This document shows positions 34,744 to 44,396 of a stretch of DNA of 64,000 nucleotides, piece by piece. The stretch is from the NCBI GenBank assembly GCA_963761425.1, contig CAVXGQ010000004.1:124001-188000 (forward strand), given 5' to 3'. The stretch is from Bog-793 sp963761425 (lineage in GTDB: Bacteria; Actinomycetota; Acidimicrobiia; Acidimicrobiales; Bog-793). The stretch's first letter is position 1; every line of letters starts with the position of its first letter. Made by a program: the position numbers and the translations under genes. The notes beneath the pieces were generated by a model that was not told the DNA's origin, searched no databases, and was given only the letters and a program-made list of their open reading frames with translations.

Positions 34744-35334
34744 GTGAGACTGGACTTGTGGTTCTACCGAAACGCCTACCGCTCCGGCCGAGCGAGATGG
34801 GACTCCGCCAAGCACCGGCCCGAGCTGGCGGAATTCGTCCGGGACCACCAACCGGGACGCGCCCTCGACCTCGGATGCGGGACCGGAACCGACGCCTTGT
34901 ACCTCGCCAGCCAAGGCTGGGAGGTCGTGGGCGTGGATTTCGTCCCTGAGGCGATCGAAACCGCCAGGGCCCGGGCGCTCGCCCAGGGATCCGCGGCCCG
35001 TTTCTTCGGGGGTGACGTCACGCGGCTGGCCGAGACCGGAGTGACGGGCCCGTTCGACCTCGTCGTGGACATCGGCTGCTACCACGCCATTCCGGAAGGC
35101 CGGCGCGATCGGTACGCGGCGGGGGTCGCCTTCGTCACGCGACCCGGTGCCGACTTCTACCTCGCCGGCATCGCCCATCCGCCCTTCTCCTGGCGACTGC
35201 TCGGCGCAGGCGGTGTCGACCCTGTCGAGCTTCGCCGGCATTTCGGCCGGGATTTCGACCTGGTGGAAGAACGCCGCGCCGGCACCGTAGAACGCGTGTC
35301 GGGGTTCGCCCTGTACCACCTGGTCCGCCAGTAA
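34744..35334 (+). CDS. Class I SAM-dependent methyltransferase
   Basis: 196 residues from GTG 34744 with AAAGGAG in front. Motif I is LDLGCGTGTD (41-50), followed by VVGVDFVPEAIETARARA and an FDLVVDIGCYHAI segment. It resembles small-molecule (thiopurine/TehB-like) methyltransferases; the substrate cannot be told. Divergent pairing with a MarR regulator and a shared palindrome suggests induction by a toxic small molecule, which is inference. Confidence 0.82.
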   Translation: MRLDLWFYRNAYRSGRARWDSAKHRPELAEFVRDHQPGRALDLGCGTGTDALYLASQGWEVVGVDFVPEAIETARARALAQGSAARFFGGDVTRLAETGVTGPFDLVVDIGCYHAIPEGRRDRYAAGVAFVTRPGADFYLAGIAHPPFSWRLLGAGGVDPVELRRHFGRDFDLVEERRAGTVERVSGFALYHLVRQ

Positions 35335-35514
35335 CCGGCTTCGCCGATCTCCGCAATGTCAGGCGTCGGTCATCTCCGGGCCGCGGTTCTTCTCCGCCTG
35401 TGCGCCGCACGCCCTGATCTACGCGACGATGCCTTGCGCCAACGGGGCCGAACCCGGGAGGGTGCTTGCTTCGCGGGTCGCGTCACGGCATTGTCGAGCC
35501 GTGGAGAACACGCC

Positions 35515-35781
35515 ATGTCCTTGACACCACTTGAGCGCGCGGTGCTCGATTTCGAGCGCGGGTGGTGGACAACGACTGACCAATCGAGCAAGCGGGACGC
35601 GATCCGTGCCCGGCTCGGCATCTCCCCGGCGCGGTACTACGCGATCGTCTCGACGCTCGTCGACTCCGATGATGCCGCCGCGTACGATCCGCTCGTCGTC
35701 CACCGGGCGCGGCGTCGGCGTGCCGAACGGAGGCGGGCCGCGTTCTTCACCGAAGCTCCGCGTCAACGGCGACCGCACTGA
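35515..35781 (+). CDS. DUF3263 protein
   Basis: 88 residues matching the small actinobacterial DUF3263 family: TPLERAVLDFERGWWTT, RLGISPARYYAIVSTLVD, YDPLVVHRARRRRAERR. A helical, DNA-binding-like layout with a basic C-terminus; function unknown. Its last about 60 bases overlap the probable otsB start in another frame. Confidence 0.82.
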   Translation: MSLTPLERAVLDFERGWWTTTDQSSKRDAIRARLGISPARYYAIVSTLVDSDDAAAYDPLVVHRARRRRAERRRAAFFTEAPRQRRPH

Positions 35782-36574
35782 ACCCGGCTTTCGCGGGGCA
35801 TTCGCGCTGCTGTGTGAGGCGCCGTCCACGACCGGGATCGTCCTCGATTACGACGGGACGCTTTCGTCGATCGTCTCAGATCCTGATGACGCGCGTCCGC
35901 TGGCCGGAGCGGTCGGCATCCTCGAGCGTCTCACCGCACGCTACGGCGTCGTGGCGATCATCTCCGGCCGACCGGTCGCGTTCCTCGTCGCGCGTCTCGG
36001 CATCGGGCCGTCGCTCGACCGGCTCGGCGTGTACGGGCACTACGGCCTGGAATACCGGACACCCGACGGGTCGATCGTCTGCGACCCGTTGGTCGACGAC
36101 TACACGGGAGCGATCGACGCCGCGACCCGTGAAGTGCGCGCCGCGGTACCCCCGGGCGTCATCGTCGAAGAGAAGGGCCTCGCTCTCACGCTCCACTGGC
36201 GCCATGCCCCGGAGGCCGCGCCGGCCGCGATGGAGCTCGCCCAGGAGGTCGCCGGCCGGCACGGCCTGGCCGTCTGGCAGGGCAGGAAAGCGATCGAACT
36301 GGTCTTGCCGGTTGCCTCCGACAAGGGCTCGGTGGTGGCGCGGCTGCTCTCGGAGTGCTCGGCGGGGTGCGTCCTCGGTGATGACGTCGGCGACATCCCG
36401 GCGTTCGCGGCGGTCGAGATGCTCACCGGATCGCGCGGCTTAAGAGGTGTGCGCGTCGCGGTGACCAGCCCGGAGGTCCCCCAGACCCTCGTCGCCCGTT
36501 CCGACCTGGTCGTCGAGGGACCCGAGGGCGCGCTCTGGTTCCTCGAGCAGCTCGCCAAGCGGGCGGCTGGCTGA
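35720..36574 (+). CDS. otsB: Trehalose-6-phosphate phosphatase
   Basis: HAD-family phosphatase making trehalose from trehalose-6-P, with nucleophile motif VLDYDGTLS, cap motif VVAIISGRPVAFL, VYGHYGLEYRTPDG, and acidic motif GDDVGDIPAF. GTG 35720 gives 284 residues and overlaps the DUF3263 gene; the frame upstream is Arg/Ser-rich and not family-like. It converges with otsA, encoding the preceding enzyme of the pathway. Confidence 0.9.
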   Translation: MPNGGGPRSSPKLRVNGDRTEPGFRGAFALLCEAPSTTGIVLDYDGTLSSIVSDPDDARPLAGAVGILERLTARYGVVAIISGRPVAFLVARLGIGPSLDRLGVYGHYGLEYRTPDGSIVCDPLVDDYTGAIDAATREVRAAVPPGVIVEEKGLALTLHWRHAPEAAPAAMELAQEVAGRHGLAVWQGRKAIELVLPVASDKGSVVARLLSECSAGCVLGDDVGDIPAFAAVEMLTGSRGLRGVRVAVTSPEVPQTLVARSDLVVEGPEGALWFLEQLAKRAAG

Positions 36575-36597
36575 TCCGCCCGCTGAGCGCTCGGCTC

Positions 36598-36628
36598 CTC
36601 GCCGCCGGTGGCCGTGCCACCCGGCGAG
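36598..36628. terminator. Hairpin between convergent otsB and otsA
   Basis: CTCGCCG and GGTGG (separated by a 2-base bulge) pair with CCACC and CGGCGAG around a 5-base loop. It lies between the stops of the two convergent genes. There is no clear U tract, so a shared, possibly Rho-assisted, terminator is inferred. Confidence 0.5.
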
Positions 36629-36656
36629 CGCAGAAACCGGAAGGCCCCGATCCCGC

Positions 36657-38074
36657 CTAGGAGGGGTGGCGTCGTCGGCCCGGTTGCGCCTGTCGGACCA
36701 CCTCGGCGAGCCATTGTCGAGGCGGGTGGCGCGCCGACTGGTCGGACAGTCGCCGTGCCCGGGCGTGACGCTCGCCGGTCGGCATGGAAAGCGCCCGATG
36801 GATCGCCGCCGCCGTTCCGGTGATGTCGTACGGCTCGATCGCGACCGCATCCTCGCCGAGCTCGGCGAACGCGCCGACCTCCCGGCTCAGCGTGAGCACC
36901 CCGTCCCGGCGGTTCAGCACCGGACCCTCCTTGGCGACGAGGTTCATCCCGTCACGCAGCGCGTTCACGACGAGCACGTCGGACAAGCTCAGCGCAGCGA
37001 TGGAGGCGTCGTGGTCGTCGGCGATCTCCAAGATGACCGGCGACCGGTTTCTGGTCCCGAAGCGTTCGTTCACCCGCGCCGCGATGCGTTCGACTTCGTT
37101 GCGATAGGCGAGGTACTCGGGAAGTTCCTCCCGCGAAGGGTACAGATGGGCCAAGAACACCACCGAGTCCCGCAAACCAGGCTCGTCCTCCAGCAGTTCC
37201 TCGAAGGCGAGGAAACCGCGCACGATGTTCTTGGACAGCTCGAGCCGGTCGCTGCGGAAGACAAGGCGTCGTCCGCCGACGGCCGCGAGGAGCCCGGCCC
37301 GCGCCCGTTCGACCCCCGGGGAGGCGCCGATCGCATCGAGGCGTCGCGCGTCGACACCCAGCGGCGCGACGACGACGTTGGGACCGTCGTCGACGAGCTC
37401 GGCGGCACAGCGTCGGAAGTTGTTGGCCCAGCGCTCGGTGTGGAACGCGGCGGCACCGCACGACGCGATCCCGGCGACGAGCTCCCCGGCGACCTCCCGG
37501 GGAAGCGTGCGGATCTCGTCCGGGTCACAGAACGGGGTGTGGGAGAAATGAATCGTTTCGAGATCGGGGCGCAGCTCGGCGAGACGGGCGCCCACGAGCG
37601 AGAGCTGATAGTCGTTGACGACGACCTTCGCCCGGTCCGGCGCCAACTGCGCGATGGAGTCAGCGAAGAGCGCGTTGTAGGCACGGTAGGCCTCCCACGC
37701 CTGGTGCCAACGCCTGTCGACGATAGGCCGGCGGGTCCGGTCGAACAGTCCGTGGTGCAGGAACCACAGCGTGCCGTTGGCAATCACCCGGCATGCGGCG
37801 GCACCCACCTCGTCGGGTATCCCGACCAGGTGGACCTCCAGATCCTCGCCCGACGGAATCGTCAACCCGGCCGCGGCGGCTTCTCGCTCGGCGTCGGAGC
37901 TCGCTGCGGCGATCCACAGGGCCCGCCGTCCTTGTAGGGCCGCGGCGAGACTCGGCGCGAGCCCGCCGGCGGCGCGCCCCCGACCAGCTGGGCTTGGTCC
38001 ACCACGAGCGAGAACGGAGCCCGGTTCGCGGCTACGACCAGCCCGTTCACCGCGCGCCCGGTCGACCGCCTCAC
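36657..38074 (-). CDS. otsA: Trehalose-6-phosphate synthase, apparent frameshift in the N-terminal region
   Basis: GT20 glycosyltransferase making trehalose-6-P from UDP-glucose (or another NDP-glucose) and glucose-6-P. The main frame holds GGLAPSLAAALQGR, FLHHGLFD, VVVNDYQLSL, IHFSHTPFCDPDEI, VFRSDRLELSKNI and LRDGMNLVAKEG. The expected start (VNGLVVAANRAPFSLVVD) is encoded in a different frame from GTG 38074 or 38050. The switch falls in a five-base G run (minus strand; plus 37977-37981). One more G would join the two into a normal GT20 protein. Sequencing error or a true mutation are both possible. Confidence 0.86.
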
Positions 38075-38262
38075 CGGTGCTCCGTTGGCCCGTCACCGCC
38101 TCCCCCGCCAGGCTCTCCGGCAGGCGAGGGGATCCCCGACCAAGCTCCCGTGGTCACGGTCACCTCGGAAAGGGCCTCACGGCGACCATCTTCGCCTGGT
38201 GCCCGCAGATGGGCAACGGGGGGTCGTTTTGACTCCCGGGGCCGCGCCGTCCAGACTGAACC

Positions 38263-38361
38263 CATCATCCAGAGCGGCTGAGGGACGGGCCCGAAGACGC
38301 CGCGGCAACCAGTCTCGAGTGAAACCACTCGTCACCAGGTGCCAATGCCCGATCGATGAGG
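38263..38361 (+). promoter_or_regulatory. SAM-I (S-box) riboswitch
   Basis: The aptamer consensus is followed in order. A P1 5' strand TCATC is followed by CAGAGCGGCTGAGGGAC (kink-turn strand pair), GGGCCCGAAGACGCC, the core GCGGCAACC, a P4 hairpin CGAGTG-aaac-CACTCG, the AGGTGCCAATGCCC strand, and GATCGATGAG closing P1 (38355-38359). The P1 3' strand runs into the GAGGAGG ribosome-binding site (38358-38364) of the next gene, so SAM binding should hide it: translational OFF control. No terminator hairpin follows. Confidence 0.92.
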
Positions 38362-38369
38362 AGGCTCTT

Positions 38370-39635
38370 GTGATCTCGCCGATCAGTGGTCTGCGCTGTC
38401 GTAGCTGTGGACGGCTCTTCCCCCCCGAGGCCCTCTATGTCTGCGAGTGGTGTTTCGGCCCACTCGAAGTGGTGTACGACTACGACGCCATCGCCCGCCG
38501 GGTCGACCGGGCCCACATCGCCGCCGGACCTTGTTCGATCTGGCGATATGCCGACTTCCTTCCCGCCGAGCCGGCCGGCGCGGTCGATCTCGGCGCGGGT
38601 TACACGCCGCTCGTCCGGGCCGACCGTCTCGCCACCGAACTCGGGCTCGGCGAGCTCTGGCTGAAAGACGACACCCGCAACCCGACCGGCTCTTTCAAGG
38701 ACCGAGTCGCCTCGGTCGCGCTGACCCGGGCGCGAGAGCTCGGCTTCAAGGTGGCCGCCTGCGTGTCGACCGGGAACCTCGCCAACTCCGTCGCCGCCCA
38801 CGCGGCCCGTGCCGGGATGGAGTGCTACGTGTTCGTGCCGGCGGATCTCGAATACACGAAGATCACGACCACTGCGGTGTTCGGGGCGCGGGTAGTCGCC
38901 GTCGACGGCGCTTACGACGAGGTCAATCGCCTCTGCGCCGAGATCGTCGACGACCACGAGGACTGGGCGTTCGTCAACGTCAACCTGCGCGCCTACTACG
39001 CCGAAGGATCCAAAACACTCGCCTTCGAGGTTGCCGAGCAGCTCGGCTGGGATCTCCCCGACCACGTCGTGGTGCCGATCGCCTCGGGGAGCCTGCTCAC
39101 CAAGGTCGACAAGGGGTTCGGCGAACTGGGTCTGACCGGCCTCGTCACCGACCACCGCCGGGTGCGGATCTCCGGCGCCCAGGCGGCGGGCTGCGCACCG
39201 GTCGCCCAGGCCCTAGCCGACGGCCAGGAGGTCCCGACACCGGTACGACCCGCCACCATCGCGAAGTCGCTCGCCATCGGCAACCCGGCCGACGGGGAGG
39301 CGGCGCTCGAGGTGGTGCGGTCCTCCGGGGGCTCGATCACCATCGCGACCGACGACGAGATCCTCGAAGGGATGCGGCTCCTCGCCCGGACCGAGGGGAT
39401 CTTCGCCGAGACCGCGGGCGGGGTGACGATCGCCTGCCTCCGCAAACTCGCGCACGACGGGGTCGTACGCCCTGACGAGCGCGTCGTCGCCTGCATCACC
39501 GGCACGGGGTTGAAGACGGTCGAGGCCTTCGGCGACACCGCCGCGCCGGTGGCCGTCATCGAGCCGACACTCGACGCCTTCACTAGGCTAAATGTCTTCG
39601 CCAAGGCGGAAGCGAACTGGGGGATCTCGAGGTGA
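38370..39635 (+). CDS. Zinc-ribbon threonine-synthase-like PLP enzyme, probably in methionine/homocysteine synthesis
   Basis: Fold-type II PLP enzyme of 421 residues from GTG 38370, 5 bases after a GAGGAGG site. An N-terminal zinc ribbon (Cys10, Cys13, Cys25, Cys28) precedes the catalytic part with PLP lysine near residue 110 (RNPTGSFKDRV) and CVSTGNLANSVAAHAARAG. By homology it is a threonine synthase, but a separate thrC lies beside hom at 13172-14260. This gene is under a SAM riboswitch and overlaps a ThiS/MoaD gene by 4 bases. An O-phosphohomoserine-dependent homocysteine synthase using a protein thiocarboxylate is inferred; plain threonine synthase is the alternative. Confidence 0.88.
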   Translation: MISPISGLRCRSCGRLFPPEALYVCEWCFGPLEVVYDYDAIARRVDRAHIAAGPCSIWRYADFLPAEPAGAVDLGAGYTPLVRADRLATELGLGELWLKDDTRNPTGSFKDRVASVALTRARELGFKVAACVSTGNLANSVAAHAARAGMECYVFVPADLEYTKITTTAVFGARVVAVDGAYDEVNRLCAEIVDDHEDWAFVNVNLRAYYAEGSKTLAFEVAEQLGWDLPDHVVVPIASGSLLTKVDKGFGELGLTGLVTDHRRVRISGAQAAGCAPVAQALADGQEVPTPVRPATIAKSLAIGNPADGEAALEVVRSSGGSITIATDDEILEGMRLLARTEGIFAETAGGVTIACLRKLAHDGVVRPDERVVACITGTGLKTVEAFGDTAAPVAVIEPTLDAFTRLNVFAKAEANWGISR

Positions 39636-39907
39636 GCGTCACCGTCCGCATCCCATCTCTGCTGCGGTCGCTCACCGGCGGTGAGCGGGAGGTCGTCGTC
39701 GAGGCCGCGACGGTGCGCGATGCCCTGGCGGCCGTTGAAGCCCTCCATCCCGGCGTGAGGGCGCGGATCGTCGACGACGACGGCCAGGTGCGCCACTTCG
39801 TCCTCCTCCTACTCGCCGACCAGGACATCCGGTTCCTCGACGGGCTGGACACCGCCGTCGGAAACGACGAGACCCTCTCCGTCGTCCCGGCGATCTCCGG
39901 CGGCTGA
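39632..39907 (+). CDS. ThiS/MoaD-family sulfur carrier protein
   Basis: 91-residue beta-grasp protein ending in the activatable diglycine (AISGG). Family pattern: VTVRIPSLLRSLTGG, ATVRDALAAVEALHPG, and the LADQDIRFLDGLDTAVGNDETLSVVP segment. Such proteins are adenylated and thiocarboxylated at the C-terminus and then donate sulfur (CysO for cysteine, HcyS for homocysteine, ThiS, MoaD). Its GTG start overlaps the ThrC-like stop (GTGA), so the two are made together and share the SAM riboswitch. Confidence 0.92.
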   Translation: MSVTVRIPSLLRSLTGGEREVVVEAATVRDALAAVEALHPGVRARIVDDDGQVRHFVLLLLADQDIRFLDGLDTAVGNDETLSVVPAISGG

Positions 39908-39971
39908 CCTTCGCCACAACACCGCTCCTGAGCTGGGCGTGTTGCGTCCGGGTAGTCAGCGTGGTTTGCTA

Positions 39972-39998
39972 TTAGCACTCGATAGATGAGAGTGCTAA
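39972..39998 (+). promoter_or_regulatory. CIRCE element (HrcA operator)
   Basis: Perfect inverted repeat TTAGCACTC-N9-GAGTGCTAA, identical to the CIRCE consensus, 40 bases before groL. HrcA repression relieved by heat shock is expected. A weak promoter (TTGCGT at 39942, TGCTAT at 39967) overlaps its left edge. Confidence 0.98.
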
Positions 39999-40037
39999 TG
40001 CTCGGACCACCCGAGCGACCAAGGGAGGACGCCCGAG

Positions 40038-41657
<1,620 letters not shown>

Positions 41658-41669
41658 TAGCGGCATCGG

Positions 41670-41692
41670 ACCCGTGGGCCTGGCCCGCGGGT
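41670..41692 (+). terminator. Hairpin after groL
   Basis: ACCCGTGGGCC and GGCCCGCGGGT pair (one G-T) with a very tight centre, 13 bases after the groL stop. No U run follows. Confidence 0.5.
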
Positions 41693-41739
41693 GGGATGGA
41701 CCAGGAAGGTCACCGCCGGGGGCGCCCTAGACTCGCCGC

Positions 41740-42459
41740 GTGGCGAACCGGGCCGTGCCGGCATCGGACCAGCAAGGGACCCTCTCTCCGGAGCGGACGC
41801 CCGGGTGGGCGGTCCTCCATTTGTTCTGCGACCTCGCCGCGGGTGCCGACACCGAGGCTGTCGTGTCCGCCCTCGCCCGGTGCCAGTCCGACGGCTACGG
41901 GATCGTCACCGTAGAGATCGTCGGCCACAAGGGCGACCTCGGGGTGCTCGCCCTCGGTCCGTCTTTCGGGCGCTTGCGCGAGGTCCAGAGCGAACTGCGT
42001 CGCGCCGGGTGTGTACCCCGATACTCCTACGTCTCGCTCACCGAGGTGTCCGAGTACGCCGGGAACGCGCCCGAGGAGATGAAAAAGGCGCGCCTTCGCC
42101 CCCAGCTCCCACCGGAGGGAATGCCGGCGTTCTGCTTCTACCCGATGTCGAGACGGCGTGACGGCGACGACAACTGGTACCGGCTCCCTTACGAGGAGCG
42201 CCTCCGGATGATGGTCAATCACGGCAAGGTCGGGCGCGCCTTTCGCGGCCGGGTGCTCCAGCTCGTCACCGGCTCGACCGGCCTCGACGACTGGGAGTGG
42301 GGCGTCACCTTGTTCGCGGTCACCTTTGACGACATCAAGTCCTGCGTCTACGCGATGCGCTACGACGAGGCCTCGGCGCGTTACGCCGATTTCGGTCCGT
42401 TCGTCGCCGGGACGGTCAAGTCCCCCGCCGCCATCCTCACCTCGCTCGGACGCGCCTAA
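41740..42459 (+). CDS. chdC: Coproheme decarboxylase (HemQ, chlorite-dismutase family)
   Basis: Last step of the coproporphyrin-dependent heme pathway of actinobacteria and firmicutes: oxidative decarboxylation of coproheme to heme b. 239 residues from GTG 41740. The catalytic tyrosine is Tyr134 in CFYPMSRRR and the proximal heme ligand His161 in MVNHGKVGR; the next hallmark is WEWGVTLFAVTFDDIK and SARYADFGPF. An Arg follows the PMS where many ChdC have Lys. It is followed by larE on the same strand. Confidence 0.92.
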   Translation: MANRAVPASDQQGTLSPERTPGWAVLHLFCDLAAGADTEAVVSALARCQSDGYGIVTVEIVGHKGDLGVLALGPSFGRLREVQSELRRAGCVPRYSYVSLTEVSEYAGNAPEEMKKARLRPQLPPEGMPAFCFYPMSRRRDGDDNWYRLPYEERLRMMVNHGKVGRAFRGRVLQLVTGSTGLDDWEWGVTLFAVTFDDIKSCVYAMRYDEASARYADFGPFVAGTVKSPAAILTSLGRA

Positions 42460-42478
42460 CCCGCTCCCCGGTGACCCA

Positions 42479-43318
42479 GTGACCGCGCCAGCGCCCGGGC
42501 TCAGCCGCCTCGAAGCCGTCCTCCGTGGGCTTGGGCGCCTCGTCGTGGCGTTCTCCGGCGGCGCCGACTCGGCGCTCCTCGGATACGTCGCGAACCGGAC
42601 CCTCGGCTCCCAGCGGGTGCTTTGCGTCACCTCCTCGTCGGCCTCGCTCGCCGGTGAGGAACTCGCCGAATGCCGGGCCCTCGCCACCGAGTGGGGGCTG
42701 CGCCACCTGGTCGTCGAGACGAACGAGCTCGCCGACCGGTCCTACGTCCGCAATGACCTCGACCGCTGCTACCACTGCAAGCGCGAGCTCATGGACGTGC
42801 TGGCCGGGCCGGCCAGATCGGAGGGCGCGACGATCGCGCTCGGGGTCAATCTCGACGACCTCGCCGACTTCCGGCCCGGCCAACGGGCGGCGAGGGAGCG
42901 GGGCGCGGTCTTCCCGCTGGTCGACTCGGGATTCGCCAAGCACGACGTGCGGGAGCTGTCCCGGCAACTCGGCCTACGCACCTGGGACAAACCCGCCGCG
43001 GCCTGCCTCGCCTCCCGTATCCCGCACGGCACCCCCGTCACCCGCGAGGTGCTCAACCGGGTCGAACGGGCGGAATCGGCGCTGCGGGCGCTCGGTTTCC
43101 GGGTCGTGCGCGTGCGCCACTACGGCGAGAGCGCCCGCATCGAGCTAGGTCTCGACGAGCTCGGCCGGGCGCTAGAGGCACGTGAGTCCGTCGTCGAGGC
43201 GGTCCGGTCAGCCGGCTACCGCCACGTCACGCTCGACCTCGAAGGGTTCCGTTCGGGCAACCTGAGCCGCGCGGCCCTCGAGAACGGGCTCGGCGGCGCC
43301 ACCCACGTCGCCGGGTGA
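42479..43318 (+). CDS. larE: LarE-family ATP-dependent sulfur transferase
   Basis: 279 residues from GTG 42479. PP-loop VAFSGGADSALL (26-31) for ATP pyrophosphatase chemistry, RCYHCKREL at 97-100, and KPAAACLASR, whose cysteine is Cys176, the position of the sacrificial sulfur-donor cysteine of Lactobacillus plantarum LarE. LarE thiolates the nickel-pincer cofactor of lactate racemase. No larA, larB or larC is in the window, so the partner is unknown. Confidence 0.88.
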   Translation: MTAPAPGLSRLEAVLRGLGRLVVAFSGGADSALLGYVANRTLGSQRVLCVTSSSASLAGEELAECRALATEWGLRHLVVETNELADRSYVRNDLDRCYHCKRELMDVLAGPARSEGATIALGVNLDDLADFRPGQRAARERGAVFPLVDSGFAKHDVRELSRQLGLRTWDKPAAACLASRIPHGTPVTREVLNRVERAESALRALGFRVVRVRHYGESARIELGLDELGRALEARESVVEAVRSAGYRHVTLDLEGFRSGNLSRAALENGLGGATHVAG

Positions 43319-43362
43319 ACCGGCGCGACGAGGCGACCGGGGACTGCGAGGGCCAGGTCGGC

Positions 43363-43563
43363 CTAGGCAGGTGGCGGGGTTTCCTCGCTTTCCCGGGCGA
43401 CGCTCCAGCCGGCTGAAGAGGTGCTGCGCTTCTCATAGAAGACGCAACCGTCCGGACAGGCGAAGGGGAACAGGTCGTTGGCGCCGAGCTTGCACCGTTC
43501 CAGCCGCTCCGCCCCGCGCACGGTCTGCATGACGTAGTGGCGGCAGTCCTCACGCACGGCCAT
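43363..43563 (-). CDS. Small four-cysteine protein of unknown function
   Basis: 66 residues from ATG 43563. Cysteines at 7, 24, 36 and 40 (EDCRHYVMQT, LERCKLG, FACPDGCVFYEKR) suggest a metal site, zinc or iron-sulfur, followed by a disordered Ser/Glu/Pro tail. It converges with larE. I do not know the family; similar short proteins may be lineage-specific. Confidence 0.6.
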   Translation of the reverse strand: MAVREDCRHYVMQTVRGAERLERCKLGANDLFPFACPDGCVFYEKRSTSSAGWSVARESEETPPPA

Positions 43564-43607
43564 GGGCCATCCTCGCACGCGGTTCGGGGAGAGTGGAGGT
43601 CGGCGCC

Positions 43608-44396
43608 CTACCCCGGGGAGTCGTCCCGCAGATAACGCTCGATCTCGTCCGTCAGACCCTCCAACGACTGCTCCGGTGCGAGCGCCTCCTCGGATCGTCT
43701 GATCCGGGCGACGTAAGCCGCCACGGTTTCGTCCCCGCCCACCAGCTGGTCCATCCTCCGTTCGTATTCGAGCGCCTCCCGGTCCAGTTCGCGCAGGTCG
43801 GCGTGCCGGCCGACCACCCGAGCCGCGGCCTGGGCGAGGGCGAGGGCCGCCTTGGCCGAGACGGGGATCGAATAGCACGGGACGCTCGCCCAGATGGAGA
43901 CGGTCGGGATCCCGGCCTCGGCGAGCGCAGCCCCCAGGACGCCGACGATGCCGGTCGGCCCTTCGTAGCTCGACAAGGCGAGGCCCACCCGTCCCACCGT
44001 CGCGGCGTCATTTCCGGTGACCGCCAGCGGCACCGGCCGGGAGTGCGTCACCTCGGCGAGGTAGGCACCGAGCAGGACGACCTGACTGGCACGCAGGCCG
44101 GCGGCGAGATCGACGAAGGCGTCGCAGTAGGTGCGCCAGCGGAGCTGGGGTTCGGGTCCCCGTGCCAAGACCACGTCGACGCGGCCGGGAGCGACCGAGA
44201 AGCCGGTGGCGGGCCAGCTGATCTGTCGGGCCATCCCTTCGACCACGGTGAACTCCGGACGCGCCTCGGTGAAGTCGAAGAACTCTTCGGGATCGATTTC
44301 GGCAAACGGCGCGGCCTGCCAGGCGCCGGCCAGGCTCGAGAGGGCGTACGACGCCGCCTCGCCCGCGTCGTTCCAGCCCTCGAAGGCCACCACCAC
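43608..44396 (-). CDS. PAC2-family protein
   Basis: 262 residues starting with the family hallmark VVVAFEGWNDAGEAAS, followed by LARGPEPQLRWRTY and SWPATGFSVAPGR segments and a conserved SIWASVPCYSIPVS. PAC2 proteins are related to archaeal/eukaryotic proteasome assembly chaperones; actinobacterial members have no settled role. The start is uncertain because the match begins at the first residues and a few more may lie upstream without a standard start codon. Confidence 0.85.
   Translation of the reverse strand: MVVAFEGWNDAGEAASYALSSLAGAWQAAPFAEIDPEEFFDFTEARPEFTVVEGMARQISWPATGFSVAPGRVDVVLARGPEPQLRWRTYCDAFVDLAAGLRASQVVLLGAYLAEVTHSRPVPLAVTGNDAATVGRVGLALSSYEGPTGIVGVLGAALAEAGIPTVSIWASVPCYSIPVSAKAALALAQAAARVVGRHADLRELDREALEYERRMDQLVGGDETVAAYVARIRRSEEALAPEQSLEGLTDEIERYLRDDSPG

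Noticed and set aside
36666..37937. 423-residue plus-strand frame opposite otsA
   Set aside because: Antisense shadow; the minus strand clearly encodes GT20 motifs.
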